From NCBI RefSeq assembly GCF_001742165.1, contig NZ_CP016443.1:1178001-1242000 (forward strand): DNA of 64,000 nucleotides, in the 5' to 3' direction. This DNA comes from Burkholderia stabilis (GTDB lineage: Bacteria > Pseudomonadota > Gammaproteobacteria > Burkholderiales > Burkholderiaceae). Below, piece after piece: positions 1 to 8,546 of the stretch. Position 1 is the stretch's first letter, and each line of letters opens with the position of its first letter. The position numbers were made by a program, and so were the translations under genes. The notes beneath the pieces were generated by a model, which was not told the origin of the DNA, did not search any database, and saw only the letters and a list, made by a program, of their open reading frames with translations.

Positions 1-17
1 AGTTAACTTCAAGTCAA
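1..17 (-). promoter_or_regulatory. Partial SoxR operator within a leftward promoter
   Basis: The first bases form the right half of a SoxR-box-like palindrome centred on TTAA (AGTTAACT at 1-8, arm extending to about 13); the left half lies outside the window. On the minus strand a TTGACT -35 hexamer (12-17) sits directly before the box, the arrangement expected of SoxR-activated promoters with an overlong spacer. It would drive a gene to the left, divergent from soxR. The missing half limits certainty. Confidence 0.5.
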
Positions 18-35
18 GCTTTCCCGGAGGGCGTC

Positions 36-515
36 ATGGGTATCCAGGAAACCCCGCAATGGCCGCTGATGTCGATTCGCGAAGTGGCCGCGCGCAGCGG
101 CGTGCCGGCGTCGACGTTGCGCTTCTACGAAACGCGCGGGCTCATCAAGTCGCACCGCAACGGGTCGAGCCACCGCCACTATTCGCGCGCGGTGCTGCGG
201 CTGATAGCGTTCATCGTGTTCGCACAGAAGATCGGCTATTCGCTCGACGAGATCGCCGAGCAGCTCGTCAGCCTGCCGGAAGACACCGCGCCGAGCAACA
301 AGGACTGGCAACGGCTGTCGCGCGGCTGGAAGCAGCGCGTCGCGAACCGGATCGAAGAGTTGCAGCGGCTCTACATCAATCTCGACGAGTGCATCGGCTG
401 CGGCTGCCTGTCGCTGAAGCGCTGCAAGCTGACCAACCCGGAAGACCGCGCGGGCCGCAACGGGCCCGGCGCGCGGCGCTGGCTCGGCGACAAGCCGCCC
501 GCGGACCTCGAATGA
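36..515 (+). CDS. soxR: Redox-sensitive transcriptional activator SoxR (MerR family)
   Basis: 159-aa MerR-family activator. The N-terminal winged helix (about residues 12-80, SIREVAARSGVPASTLRFYE) binds DNA, a dimerisation helix follows, and the C-terminal cluster CIGCGCLSLKRC supplies Cys119, 122, 124 and 130 (CX2CXCX5C) for the [2Fe-2S] centre that senses redox-cycling compounds. Length is normal for SoxR (about 150). The ATG at 36 follows a GGAGG Shine-Dalgarno. A SoxR-like box lies just upstream at the window edge, oriented for a divergent leftward gene. In non-enteric bacteria SoxR usually controls pumps and oxidoreductases directly rather than a soxS gene; that is family knowledge, not visible here. 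Confidence 0.95.
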   Translation: MGIQETPQWPLMSIREVAARSGVPASTLRFYETRGLIKSHRNGSSHRHYSRAVLRLIAFIVFAQKIGYSLDEIAEQLVSLPEDTAPSNKDWQRLSRGWKQRVANRIEELQRLYINLDECIGCGCLSLKRCKLTNPEDRAGRNGPGARRWLGDKPPADLE

Positions 516-551
516 CGGGCGAGCCTGCACGCGCCGCCGGCGCGGGTTGCC

Positions 552-1313
552 TCACCCGACGCGCCAGCCGCCGTTCACCGCGATCGTCGCGCCCGTGACG
601 AACGACGCGCGCGGCCCGGCGAGCCACGCAACGGCATCCGCGATGTCGTCCGGATGGCCGGCGCGACCGGCCGGCGTCTGCTCGCGGATCGTCGCCGCGA
701 TGCCCGGCGCGACGCCGCCGTCGCCGAAGAAACGTGTATCGGCAATATAACCGGGCGCGACCGTGTTGACCGTCGCGCCGCGTGGCCCGAGCTCGCGCGC
801 GAGCGCGACGGTGAACCCTTCGACGCCTGCCTTCGCGGCCGCATACGCCAGGCCGCCCGGCAGCAGGCTGCCGGCGCGCGCCGCGATCGAGCCGATGTTC
901 ACGATCCTCGCGGCGCGTTCGGCCAGATGCGGCAGTACGGCCAGCGTCGTCACGAACATGCTTTTCAGGTTCGCATCGAGCACGGCGTCCCAAACAGCCT
1001 CCGCCTCGCCCGCCTCCGTATCCGCGCCGACCCGGCCGGTCAGCCCTGCGTTGTTGACCAGCACGTCGATGCGCGGCCACCGCGCGACGATCGCGGCGAC
1101 GACCGCCTCCGCGTCGCGCCGCACGCTCAGGTCGCCTGCGTGCCCGATCGCCGCATCGCCGAACCGTGCGACCGCCGCCTGCAATCGCGTCACGTCGCGC
1201 CCGACGATCGCGACACGATACCCGTCCTCCACCAGCCGGCTTGCAATGGCAAAACCGATCCCGCTCGACCCGCCCGTGACGATCGCCGTGCGTTGCTGTT
1301 CGCTGCCCGTCAT
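552..1313 (-). CDS. SDR family NAD(P)-dependent oxidoreductase
   Basis: 253-aa classical short-chain dehydrogenase. TGGSSGIG (residues 13-20) is the cofactor loop, NNAG follows the fourth strand, NIGS provides the catalytic Ser region, and YAAAK holds the catalytic Tyr and Lys; the C-terminal FVTGATIAVNGGW is typical of the FabG-like group. The ATG at 1313 was chosen because AGGAGGG lies upstream and the fold begins there; the open frame continues to 2183 but runs antisense to lysR. It is divergent from the LysR gene at 1422, 108 bp away, so it is probably that regulator's target. Substrate cannot be deduced. Confidence 0.88.
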   Translation of the reverse strand: MTGSEQQRTAIVTGGSSGIGFAIASRLVEDGYRVAIVGRDVTRLQAAVARFGDAAIGHAGDLSVRRDAEAVVAAIVARWPRIDVLVNNAGLTGRVGADTEAGEAEAVWDAVLDANLKSMFVTTLAVLPHLAERAARIVNIGSIAARAGSLLPGGLAYAAAKAGVEGFTVALARELGPRGATVNTVAPGYIADTRFFGDGGVAPGIAATIREQTPAGRAGHPDDIADAVAWLAGPRASFVTGATIAVNGGWRVG

Positions 1314-1402
1314 GACCTGCCCTCCTGAATGTTGACGGTTGATGACAAGGGCATTCTGGGCAGCACCGGGTGATAGGTAAAATACGAATTCGATGATCCA
1401 CT

Positions 1403-1419
1403 GATACGCAAAAAGTATC
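1403..1419 (+). promoter_or_regulatory. Candidate LysR-type operator (ATAC-N7-GTAT)
   Basis: GATAC (1403-1407) and GTATC (1415-1419) form a perfect inverted repeat with a 7-bp spacer, containing the classic LysR-family recognition form ATAC-N7-GTAT. It lies two bases before the lysR ATG and 90 bp from the divergent SDR start, which suits autoregulation and control of the SDR gene. Confidence 0.55.
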
Positions 1420-1421
1420 GC

Positions 1422-2333
1422 ATGATCGATCTGCGGCAATTCAGGCAATTCATTGCGGTCGCCGAGGCGCTCAGCTTCCGGCGCGCGGCCGAGCGGCTGC
1501 ATATGGCTCAACCGCCGCTCAGCGCGGCGATCCGCAAGCTCGAAGAAGAACTGGGCGTCACGCTGCTCGAGCGCGACAACCGCGGCTCGGCGCTGACGCC
1601 GGCCGGCGAAGCCTTCCTGCTCGAAGCACGGCGCGCGATCGAGCAGGCCGAGCGCGCGGTGGCCGTGGCCCGCCGCGCGGGCGCCGGCCTCGGCGGCACG
1701 CTGCGGCTGCGATTCGTCGACAGCACGGTCAACGCACTGTTGCCGCTGATCCTCCGCGCATTCCAGGAGCGCCATCCGGACGTCGCGTTCCAGCTCGAGG
1801 AAGGCACGACCGCCGAGCAGGTGCTCGCACTGCGCCAGGACCGTACGGATGCCGGCCTCGTCGTGCTGCCGGTGGCCGATGCGGGCGACGTGCGCGTCGA
1901 GCCGCTGCTGCGCGACCGGATGGTCGCCGCGTTGCCCGACGGCCACCGGCTCGCGCGCCGCCGGCGCATCGCGCTCGCGGAGCTGGCGGACGAACCGTGG
2001 GTCATGTTTGCCGCGCATCACGGGCCCGGCATGCACGCGCGGATCGTCACGGCGTGCGCGCAGGCCGGCTTCACGCCGCGCATCGTCCAGCAGCCGCGCC
2101 AGATGCAGACGACGGCCGGGCTCGTCGCGGGCGGCATCGGCGTCGCACTGATGCCGCGCCTGTTCGTGCCGATGCAGCCGCAAGGCATCGTGTTCCGCGA
2201 ACTGAAGGATGCGGGCAGCCCGCTCGCGTACGAGCTGGCGATCGCGTACCGCACGCCGTCGCCGCTCGTCGATGCGCTGCGCGAAACCGCGCGGAATGCG
2301 GTGGCTGAACTGGGGCTGGTTGCCGCGACGTGA
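1422..2333 (+). CDS. LysR family transcriptional regulator
   Basis: 303-aa LysR-type regulator. Residues 1-60 are the winged helix (MIDLRQFRQFIAVAEALSFRRAA start, then MAQPPLSAAIRKLEEELGVTLLERDNRG), and residues 90-295 are the periplasmic-binding-like effector domain. No Shine-Dalgarno is visible because the preceding bases are occupied by an ATAC-N7-GTAT palindrome, but the start matches the family exactly. Divergent from an SDR dehydrogenase, the usual LysR/target arrangement. The inducer is unknown. Confidence 0.92.
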   Translation: MIDLRQFRQFIAVAEALSFRRAAERLHMAQPPLSAAIRKLEEELGVTLLERDNRGSALTPAGEAFLLEARRAIEQAERAVAVARRAGAGLGGTLRLRFVDSTVNALLPLILRAFQERHPDVAFQLEEGTTAEQVLALRQDRTDAGLVVLPVADAGDVRVEPLLRDRMVAALPDGHRLARRRRIALAELADEPWVMFAAHHGPGMHARIVTACAQAGFTPRIVQQPRQMQTTAGLVAGGIGVALMPRLFVPMQPQGIVFRELKDAGSPLAYELAIAYRTPSPLVDALRETARNAVAELGLVAAT

Positions 2334-2354
2334 CCGCGCGCATCGCGCGCGCGG
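2334..2354. terminator. GC-rich hairpin between convergent lysR and tetR
   Basis: CCGCGCGC (2334-2341) pairs with GCGCGCGG (2347-2354) immediately after the lysR stop and before the tetR stop at 2358. No U-tract follows on either strand, so this is only a possible bidirectional terminator. Confidence 0.3.
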
Positions 2355-2357
2355 CGC

Positions 2358-3035
2358 TCAGTCGCCGACGAGATTGAGCGCGGCGTCGAGCACGGCCTGC
2401 CGGAACGCGTCCCGCCGCGTCGGCAGCGACGTGAACTCCAGCATCATGTGGCTGTACGACACCGTCGTGCCGATCGCGCTCGCGAGCATGAAGAACAGCA
2501 CGTTCGGATCGACCGCGCGAATCGCGCCGGCCTGCACCGCATCCGACAGCAGCGGGAACATCACGTCGTGATACGGCCGCACGATCCGTTCCTGCAGCCG
2601 GTCGAGCCGCGCACCCTCTTCGGTCGCCGCGGTCGAGAAGAACATCCCCATGTCGGGCTCGTCCAGCTCGTGATCGATGCACAGCTCGAGCGCGCGCCGC
2701 ACGCGGTCGCGATGCGGCAGTGACGACGTACGCAATGCGCGCAGCGCGTCGAACATCGGCTCGGCAAGTTCGACGATCTGCTCGACGACGGCCAGCCACA
2801 ACGTTTCCTTCGTGCCGAAATGATGGGCGATCAGCGCCGCGTCGACGCCCAGCTCGCGCGCGACTTCCCGCACGCTCGTCGCGTCGTAGCCGCGCTTCGC
2901 AAACGTACGGCGCGCGGCCCGCAATATCACGTCCGGACCGACGGATGCCCCCGCCAGCGGCCGCCCGCGCGTACGCCGCTTCGACGGCTCGCGCTCAGTG
3001 ACTTCAGCCACGTTTTCCTGCTCCCCTTGAGTCAT
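2358..3035 (-). CDS. TetR/AcrR family transcriptional regulator
   Basis: 225-aa TetR-type repressor. After a basic N-terminal tail (KRRTRGRP) comes the helix-turn-helix (about residues 33-80: ILRAARRTFAKRGYDATSVREVARELGVDAALIAHHFGTKETLW), with the family hallmark of HHFGTKE for the more usual YHYFGSKE; the rest is the ligand-binding helical domain. It is divergent from the flavoprotein gene at 3160, with a perfect TCATCA-CT-TGATGA palindrome between them, so it probably represses that gene. The ATG at 3035 is used; the basic tail makes it plausible although no strong ribosome-binding site is seen. Confidence 0.88.
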   Translation of the reverse strand: MTQGEQENVAEVTEREPSKRRTRGRPLAGASVGPDVILRAARRTFAKRGYDATSVREVARELGVDAALIAHHFGTKETLWLAVVEQIVELAEPMFDALRALRTSSLPHRDRVRRALELCIDHELDEPDMGMFFSTAATEEGARLDRLQERIVRPYHDVMFPLLSDAVQAGAIRAVDPNVLFFMLASAIGTTVSYSHMMLEFTSLPTRRDAFRQAVLDAALNLVGD

Positions 3036-3098
3036 TCGAATGCCCGTGTTCGGGCCCCGGTTTCACGTCGACGAAACCGGGCTGCCGGCCCGGCTCCG

Positions 3099-3152
3099 TT
3101 GACACGCGAAGCCGGTAAGCGCTAGGATCATACCTTATTCATCACTTGATGA
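3099..3152 (+). promoter_or_regulatory. Promoter of the NADH dehydrogenase gene with TetR-type operator
   Basis: TTGACA (3099-3104) and TAGGAT (3123-3128) form a -35/-10 pair with an 18-bp spacer. The predicted start point is near 3135, and the perfect palindrome TCATCACTTGATGA (3139-3152) follows at once, where a bound TetR repressor would block initiation. The gene starts at 3160 with little room for a Shine-Dalgarno. Confidence 0.5.
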
Positions 3153-3159
3153 TTTATTC

Positions 3160-4452
3160 ATGACAACCCCTACACGCATCGTCATCGTCGGTGGCGGGAT
3201 CGCCGGATTGCAGCTCGCGACCCGTCTGGGCGAGCGCCTCGGCCGGTCCGGGCGGGCGCAGGTCACGGTCGTCGACCGCAGCCCGACCCACATCTGGAAG
3301 CCGATGCTGCACACGATTGCAGCCGGCACGCGGGACGTGCAGCAGCAACAGGTGATCTTCCTCGCCCATGCGCGGGAACACGGCTACACGTACCAGCCCG
3401 GCGAACTGACGGGGCTCGATCGCGCGCGCCGCCGCGTGCAGCTCGGCGAGATCCGTTCGCAGACCGGCGAACTGGTGATCGAGGCCCGCGAACTCGAATA
3501 CGACGTGCTGGTCTTCGCGCTCGGCAGCCAGGCCAACGATTTCGGCGTGCCGGGCGTGCGCGAGCACTGCTACTTCATCGACAGCCAGCAGCAGGCCGAA
3601 ACCTTCAACGAAGCGTTGCGGATGCGCGTGTTCCGCAGCATCGCGCGCGACGAGCCGTTCCGCGTCGCGATCGTCGGCGCGGGCGCGACGGGTGTCGAAC
3701 TTGCGGCGGAACTGAGCCGGTTGCTGGAAGTGGCGCAGGCGTATGGCGACGCGACCGTGCGCGAGCGGCTGCAGCTCACGCTGCTCGAAAGCGGCCCACG
3801 CATCCTGAACGCGTTCCCGCCGAGGATTTCCGCATCCGCGCAGCGGCGGCTCGAACAGATCGGCTTTCACGTGCTGACGTCGACGCGCGTCACGTCGGCC
3901 GACGCGAACGGTTTCCACTATGGCGACGGTTCGTTTGCCGAAGCCGACCTGATGGTCTGGGCCGCCGGCGTGAAGGCACCCGATTTCATGCAGGCGCTGG
4001 GCGGGCTCGACACGAACCGCGCGAACCAGATCGTCGTCGGGCCCACGCTGCAGGCAGCGGCCGACGAGCATGTGTTCGCGATCGGCGATTGCGCGAGCCT
4101 GCTGCCCGCCGGCCAGGAACGGCCGCTGCCGCCGACCGCGCAGGTCGCGACGCAGCAGGCCGAGCATCTCGCGAAGCACCTGCCCGCGTGGCTCGACGGC
4201 AAGCCGATCCCGCCGTTCGCGTTCCACGATTTCGGCGCGCTCGTGTCGATCAGCGACTACGACGCGTTCGGCACGCTCGGGCAATTCGGGTTCTTTCGCG
4301 GCGGCTTCATCCAGGGGCGTTTCGCGCAGTTCAGCCACCTGATGCTCTACCGGCGGCACCAGCAGGCGCTGCACGGCTTCTCCAAGGCGACCCTGCTGTG
4401 GATCGCCGAACGGATCAACGGCTGCGTGCAGCCGCGCATCCGCCTGTCGTGA
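3160..4452 (+). CDS. NAD(P)/FAD-dependent oxidoreductase, type II NADH dehydrogenase-like
   Basis: 430-aa two-dinucleotide-binding flavoprotein of the NDH-2 group. GGGIAG (residues 11-16) is the FAD-binding loop, VAIVGAGATGVELAAEL near residue 170 is the NAD(P)H loop, and AIGDCAS near residue 310 is the second FAD motif. NDH-2 enzymes pass electrons from NADH to membrane quinone without pumping protons; the C-terminal third here (FHDFGALVSISDYDAFGTL) matches the membrane-facing region. Unlike a housekeeping ndh it sits beside a TetR gene and an operator, suggesting conditional expression. A sulfide:quinone reductase or other quinone reductase is a less likely alternative. Confidence 0.85.
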   Translation: MTTPTRIVIVGGGIAGLQLATRLGERLGRSGRAQVTVVDRSPTHIWKPMLHTIAAGTRDVQQQQVIFLAHAREHGYTYQPGELTGLDRARRRVQLGEIRSQTGELVIEARELEYDVLVFALGSQANDFGVPGVREHCYFIDSQQQAETFNEALRMRVFRSIARDEPFRVAIVGAGATGVELAAELSRLLEVAQAYGDATVRERLQLTLLESGPRILNAFPPRISASAQRRLEQIGFHVLTSTRVTSADANGFHYGDGSFAEADLMVWAAGVKAPDFMQALGGLDTNRANQIVVGPTLQAAADEHVFAIGDCASLLPAGQERPLPPTAQVATQQAEHLAKHLPAWLDGKPIPPFAFHDFGALVSISDYDAFGTLGQFGFFRGGFIQGRFAQFSHLMLYRRHQQALHGFSKATLLWIAERINGCVQPRIRLS

Positions 4453-4496
4453 TGCCGCGCGTCGCGGCACCGCGTAACGTTTCGAGGAAAACCGAC

Positions 4497-4886
4497 ATGA
4501 ACAACCGTATAGCGCCCTGGCTCATGACCGTCGCCGCGATCGGCAGCTTCGACATGCCGTCCGTATCGTGGGGCATGCCCCGGCGGCGCAGCGTCACGCG
4601 CGACCGGCTGCCGTCGTGGGACGCGACGAGCAAGCCGACCATCAACGTGCTAGAACGGCCCACGGCCGACACCGTGATGATTTCGTGGTGCGACGCGTGC
4701 ACCGGGCACTACGGCTACCAGAAGTGGCGGTTGTTCACGACGCGCAAGCGCGGTGTCTGCGCGCTGTCGGGGCGGCCGATCGAGATCGGCGACAGCGTCT
4801 ACGCGCCGCAATTGCTCGGCTCGGCGCCGGGCAACGCCGCCGCGATGGTGCTGGCGGCGTGCATCGACGACGCGTTGACCGTCTGA
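4497..4886 (+). CDS. DUF3331 domain-containing protein
   Basis: 129-aa protein that resembles the Burkholderia-enriched DUF3331 family (recognised by the pattern SWCDACTGHYGYQKWR followed by CALSG, a variable stretch and IEIGDSVYAP). Function is unknown for the family. Five cysteines are visible, two as CDAC, which could bind metal, but this is inference. The start at 4497 lies in the same direction as the flavoprotein 44 bp upstream, so the two may be co-transcribed. It converges on the symporter, stop codons two bases apart. Confidence 0.7.
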   Translation: MNNRIAPWLMTVAAIGSFDMPSVSWGMPRRRSVTRDRLPSWDATSKPTINVLERPTADTVMISWCDACTGHYGYQKWRLFTTRKRGVCALSGRPIEIGDSVYAPQLLGSAPGNAAAMVLAACIDDALTV

Positions 4887-4888
4887 CG

Positions 4889-6217
4889 TCAGGTCGACGT
4901 GGCCTGACCGGCGCCATAGGCCGGATCGCTGTTCTGCCGTTCCAGTTCGGCGTCGAGTTGCGCGGCATGCGCTTCGGCTTCCGCTTCCGACATCAACTCG
5001 CCTTCCCACTTCGCGACCACTGCGCTCGCGATCGAGTTGCCTACCGCGTTCGTCGCCGAGCGGCCCATGTCGAGGAACGTGTCGACACCGAGAATCAGCA
5101 GCAGCCCCGCTTCCGGGATGTTGAACTGGTGCAGCGTCGCGGCAATCACGACGAGCGATGCGCGCGGCACGCCCGCCATCCCTTTCGACGTGAGCATCAG
5201 GATCAGCAGCATCGTGATCTGCGTGCCGAGCGACAGGTGGATGTTGTAGGCCTGCGCGATGAACAGCGACGCGAACGTGCAGTACATCATCGAGCCGTCG
5301 AGGTTGAACGAATACCCCATCGGCATCACGAAGCTCGAGATCTTGCGCCGCACGCCGAAGCGGTCGAGCGCATCGAGGATCTTCGGATACGCGGCTTCCG
5401 AGCTCGCGGTCGCGAACGACAGCATGAACGCTTCCTTGATCAGCACGAGCAGCTTGAACACGCGGCGGCCGAGGAACAGCAGCCCGGCGGCGACGAGCGT
5501 GGCCCACAGCAGCACGAGGCTCACGTAGAAGTCGCCCATGAACACCGCGAACTTCAGCAGGATCGACAGCCCGTTGATCGCCACCGTCGACGCCATCGCG
5601 GCCATCACTGCGAGCGGCGCGAGCTTCATCACGTAGCCGGTGATCTTGAGCATCACGTGCGACAGCTGGTCGATCGCGGCGACGAGGATCTTGCCGCGCT
5701 CGCCGAGCGCCGACAGCGCGACGCCGAAGAACATCGAGAACACGACGATCTGCAGGATCTCGTTGTTCGTCATCGCCTCGGCGAACGATCTCGGCACCAT
5801 GTGGCCGACGAAATCCTTCAGCGTGAACTTGGACGTCGCGAGATGCGCGGACGTGCCGATGTCCGGCAGCGGCAGGCCGAGGTTTTCGCCGGGGCGCAAC
5901 AGGTTCGCCATCAGCAACCCGAGCAGCAGCGAGATCAGCGACGCGGTGACGAACCAGCCGAGCGCCTTCACGAACACGCGCCCGACCGACGACGCATCGC
6001 CCATGTGCGCAATGCCGACGACGAGCGTCGAGAACACCAGCGGGCCGATCACCATCTTGATCAGCCGCAGAAACACGTCGGACACGAGCGAGATGTAGCC
6101 GGCGATTTCCGCGGCCGACTGCTTGTCCGGAAGCTGCGTGTAGATCAGGTAGCCGATCAGGATGCCGGCCGCCATCGCGAGCAGGATCCAGCCTGCCGCA
6201 GACATGCGTTTGTTCAT
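4889..6217 (-). CDS. Dicarboxylate/amino acid:cation symporter (DAACS family)
   Basis: 442-aa secondary transporter of the GltP/DctA family in the inner membrane. Eight or more hydrophobic segments are visible, with the family signatures FATASSEAAYPKIL (first hairpin), MPMGYSFNLDGSMMY (NMDGT-like cation site) and LILGVDTFLDMGRSATNAVGN (second hairpin, substrate Asp and Asn). Start at 6217 follows GGAGAATTCCGTC. The gene lies just downstream of ggt on the same strand (215-bp gap), and since GGT releases glutamate in the periplasm, glutamate or aspartate uptake is a reasonable guess; C4-dicarboxylates are the alternative. The C-terminal tail is acidic. Confidence 0.9.
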   Translation of the reverse strand: MNKRMSAAGWILLAMAAGILIGYLIYTQLPDKQSAAEIAGYISLVSDVFLRLIKMVIGPLVFSTLVVGIAHMGDASSVGRVFVKALGWFVTASLISLLLGLLMANLLRPGENLGLPLPDIGTSAHLATSKFTLKDFVGHMVPRSFAEAMTNNEILQIVVFSMFFGVALSALGERGKILVAAIDQLSHVMLKITGYVMKLAPLAVMAAMASTVAINGLSILLKFAVFMGDFYVSLVLLWATLVAAGLLFLGRRVFKLLVLIKEAFMLSFATASSEAAYPKILDALDRFGVRRKISSFVMPMGYSFNLDGSMMYCTFASLFIAQAYNIHLSLGTQITMLLILMLTSKGMAGVPRASLVVIAATLHQFNIPEAGLLLILGVDTFLDMGRSATNAVGNSIASAVVAKWEGELMSEAEAEAHAAQLDAELERQNSDPAYGAGQATST

Positions 6218-6432
6218 GACGGAATTCTCCGCAGGGTGACGAGGATGACTGATGAAAGACGTGCGTCGGGCGTCGCGCCGGGAAGCGCGCGGAGCGAGCC
6301 GGACGTGCGCGCTGTGCCGCGCACCGGCGGCGATCGAACTTGCGAATGTCCGCGGACGGACGCGCTGCCGCCGCAACGTCATTCGCACAACGGCGAATGA
6401 CGGCGGCAGCGGTTCGGCAGGTTGCGGCCGGA

Positions 6433-8184
6433 TCAGTACCCGATCGCCGAGCCGGCCGGACGGCGCGGATCGTTGTAGCCGTAGATGAAGCCGACGCGCA
6501 CGTTGCCGGACACCGACGAATCGTTCCCGGAGCTCTGGCGGCTCGCCGCTTCGGTGCCGGGCAGGCCGACCATGATCAGTTCGGCCGCGCCCCACGGCGT
6601 CTGCTCGACCATCTTGTAGCCCATGTTGCGCAGGATCGCGAGCGTGTCGGGCGACAGGCCGTAGGTTTCGTAATAGACCTCGTCGGGCAGCCACTGGTGG
6701 TGGATGCGCGGCGCGGCGACCGCGTCCTGCGGCGTCATCCCGTAGTCGATCACGTTCAGCACGGTCTGCAGCGTGATCGTGATGATGCGCGAACCGCCCG
6801 GCGAGCCGACCACCATGAACACCTTGCCGTCCTTCTTCACGATGGTCGGCGCCATCGACGACAGCGGGCGCTTGCCCGGCGCGATCGAGTTGCGCGTGCC
6901 CTGCACGAGGCCGAACAGGTTCTGCGCGCCGACCTTCGTGGTGAAGTCGTCCATCTCGTCGTTCAGGAAGAAGCCCGTGCCCGGCGCGATGACCACCGCG
7001 CCGAAGCGGCCGTTGACCGTATAGGTCGTCGACACCGCATTGCCGTCGTGGTCGATGATCGAGTAATGCGTCGTCTCCGGCTTCTCGTGCACGCCGACGC
7101 CGGGCTGCACGTCGACCGACGGCGTCGCCGTATCGGCATGGATACCCTTGCGGATCTGCGCCGCGTATTCCTTGCTCGTCAGCTTCGCGATCGGGTTGTC
7201 GATGAAGTCGGGATCGCCGAGCAGCGTGTTGCGGTCCTCGTACGCGTGCCGCATCGCTTCGGTCATGTAGTGGATCGACGCCGCGGAGTGATAACCCAGC
7301 TTGCGCAGGTCATACCCTTCGAGGATGTTCAGCGTCTCGCACATCGTCACGCCGCCCGAGCTCGGCGGCGGCGCCGATACGAACTCGTAACCGCGATACG
7401 TGCATGTCAGGGGCGCCATGTCCTGCGCGCGGTACGACGCGAAATCGGCCGCCGTGATCAGGCCGCCCGCCCGCTTCGACGCCGCCTCGACGATCTTCGG
7501 AATCTCGCCGTGATAGAACGCGTCGGGCCCCTGCTCCGCGATCCGCTCCAGCGTACGGGCGAGGTCCTTCTGCACCAGGCGGTCGCCCGGCTGCAGCGGC
7601 GTGCCGTCCGCGCGCAGGAAGATGCGCGCCGCGTCCGGGTCCTTTTTGAAGCGGTCGATCGTCGTGTCGAGGATGTCCGTATCGCCGCGCGTCAGCACGA
7701 AACCGTCGCGCGCGAGCCGGATCGCCGGCGCCATCACCTGCTTGCGCGTCAGCTTCCCGTACTTGCGCTGCGCGAGATCGAGCCCGGCCACCGTGCCCGG
7801 CACGCCGACCGCGCGATAGCCGTACAGGCTTTCGCCCGGGCGGACGTTGCCCGCCGCGTCGAGGTACATGTTCGCCGTCGCAGCGGCCGGCGCCGTCTCG
7901 CGGAAATTGATGAAGCGGTCGCGGCCGTCGGCCAGGTGCACGGTCATGAAGCCGCCGCCGCCGATATTGCCGCAGCACGGATTGGTCACGGCCTGCGCGT
8001 AACCGACCGCCACGGCCGCATCCACCGCGTTGCCGCCTTCCTTCAGGATGTCGACGCCGATTTGCGACGCGAAGTGCTGCGACGACACGACCATGCCGTT
8101 CTTCGCTTCAACCGCGGGGTCCGAAGCGGCGAACGCGCACACGCTCAATGCCGACAACAGGGTGAGTACGACGAGCCGCCTCAT
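6433..8184 (-). CDS. ggt: Gamma-glutamyltransferase
   Basis: 583-aa periplasmic GGT precursor. A Sec signal peptide (residues 1 to about 19, RRLVVLTLLSALSVCAFA) precedes the large subunit; autocleavage should occur before the nucleophile Thr371 in PETTHYSIIDHDGNAVS, giving the small subunit. The later PLSSMAPTIV and GSPGGSRI motifs line the gamma-glutamyl site. It hydrolyses or transpeptidates glutathione and other gamma-glutamyl compounds. Length matches E. coli GGT (580). Divergent from an RpiR-type regulator across a 362-bp spacer with two inverted repeats, and upstream of a glutamate/dicarboxylate symporter, which suggests scavenging of glutathione-derived glutamate. Confidence 0.95.
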   Translation of the reverse strand: MRRLVVLTLLSALSVCAFAASDPAVEAKNGMVVSSQHFASQIGVDILKEGGNAVDAAVAVGYAQAVTNPCCGNIGGGGFMTVHLADGRDRFINFRETAPAAATANMYLDAAGNVRPGESLYGYRAVGVPGTVAGLDLAQRKYGKLTRKQVMAPAIRLARDGFVLTRGDTDILDTTIDRFKKDPDAARIFLRADGTPLQPGDRLVQKDLARTLERIAEQGPDAFYHGEIPKIVEAASKRAGGLITAADFASYRAQDMAPLTCTYRGYEFVSAPPPSSGGVTMCETLNILEGYDLRKLGYHSAASIHYMTEAMRHAYEDRNTLLGDPDFIDNPIAKLTSKEYAAQIRKGIHADTATPSVDVQPGVGVHEKPETTHYSIIDHDGNAVSTTYTVNGRFGAVVIAPGTGFFLNDEMDDFTTKVGAQNLFGLVQGTRNSIAPGKRPLSSMAPTIVKKDGKVFMVVGSPGGSRIITITLQTVLNVIDYGMTPQDAVAAPRIHHQWLPDEVYYETYGLSPDTLAILRNMGYKMVEQTPWGAAELIMVGLPGTEAASRQSSGNDSSVSGNVRVGFIYGYNDPRRPAGSAIGY

Positions 8185-8546
8185 GACGGAATCCTCCAGA
8201 CAAATAACCGGGCCAGGCCGGGATGCGCCGCCGCGTCATCGCGTATCGGCGCCGCCAATCCGGAGTGTAATGAATCGTACATTCCGGCGAGGGCGCGATC
8301 ATATCACTCGCTTTTTTGCGCTAATACCTAGGGTTATCACTGAATTTCAAGCGACGAAGCGCGGAAACGCTTCCAGATGAATGTTTGTTTCATTACATTG
8401 ACGGACGCTCCATCTGCCCGAGCGATGCGTCCCTCTAATTTCGGCCCGCGCGCGGGCCGCCGCACGTCAATCGGCTAACATGCGGGCAGTCGCCGGCAGA
8501 CGCACGTCTGCCGTTTGTCATTCAGATACGAGAGTCGGAGTGCCCG
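8185..8546. promoter_or_regulatory. Divergent ggt/rpiR spacer with candidate operators
   Basis: This 362-bp region has no gene. It holds an inverted repeat GGAGTGTA-N8-TACATTCC (8262-8285, one mismatch), a perfect TGAATTTCA (8341-8349), and TGAA-N7-TTCA (8378-8392). TGAA/TTCA half-sites are common among MurR/RpiR-family operators, so the second and third are candidates for the regulator encoded at 8547. No convincing sigma-70 promoter was picked out. Confidence 0.4.

Noticed and set aside
552..2183. 543-codon version of the SDR gene
   Set aside because: Its first 290 codons are antisense to lysR; the SDR fold and ribosome-binding site begin at 1313.
4568..6400. 610-codon plus-strand frame opposite the symporter
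   Set aside because: Antisense shadow of a well-supported DAACS transporter.
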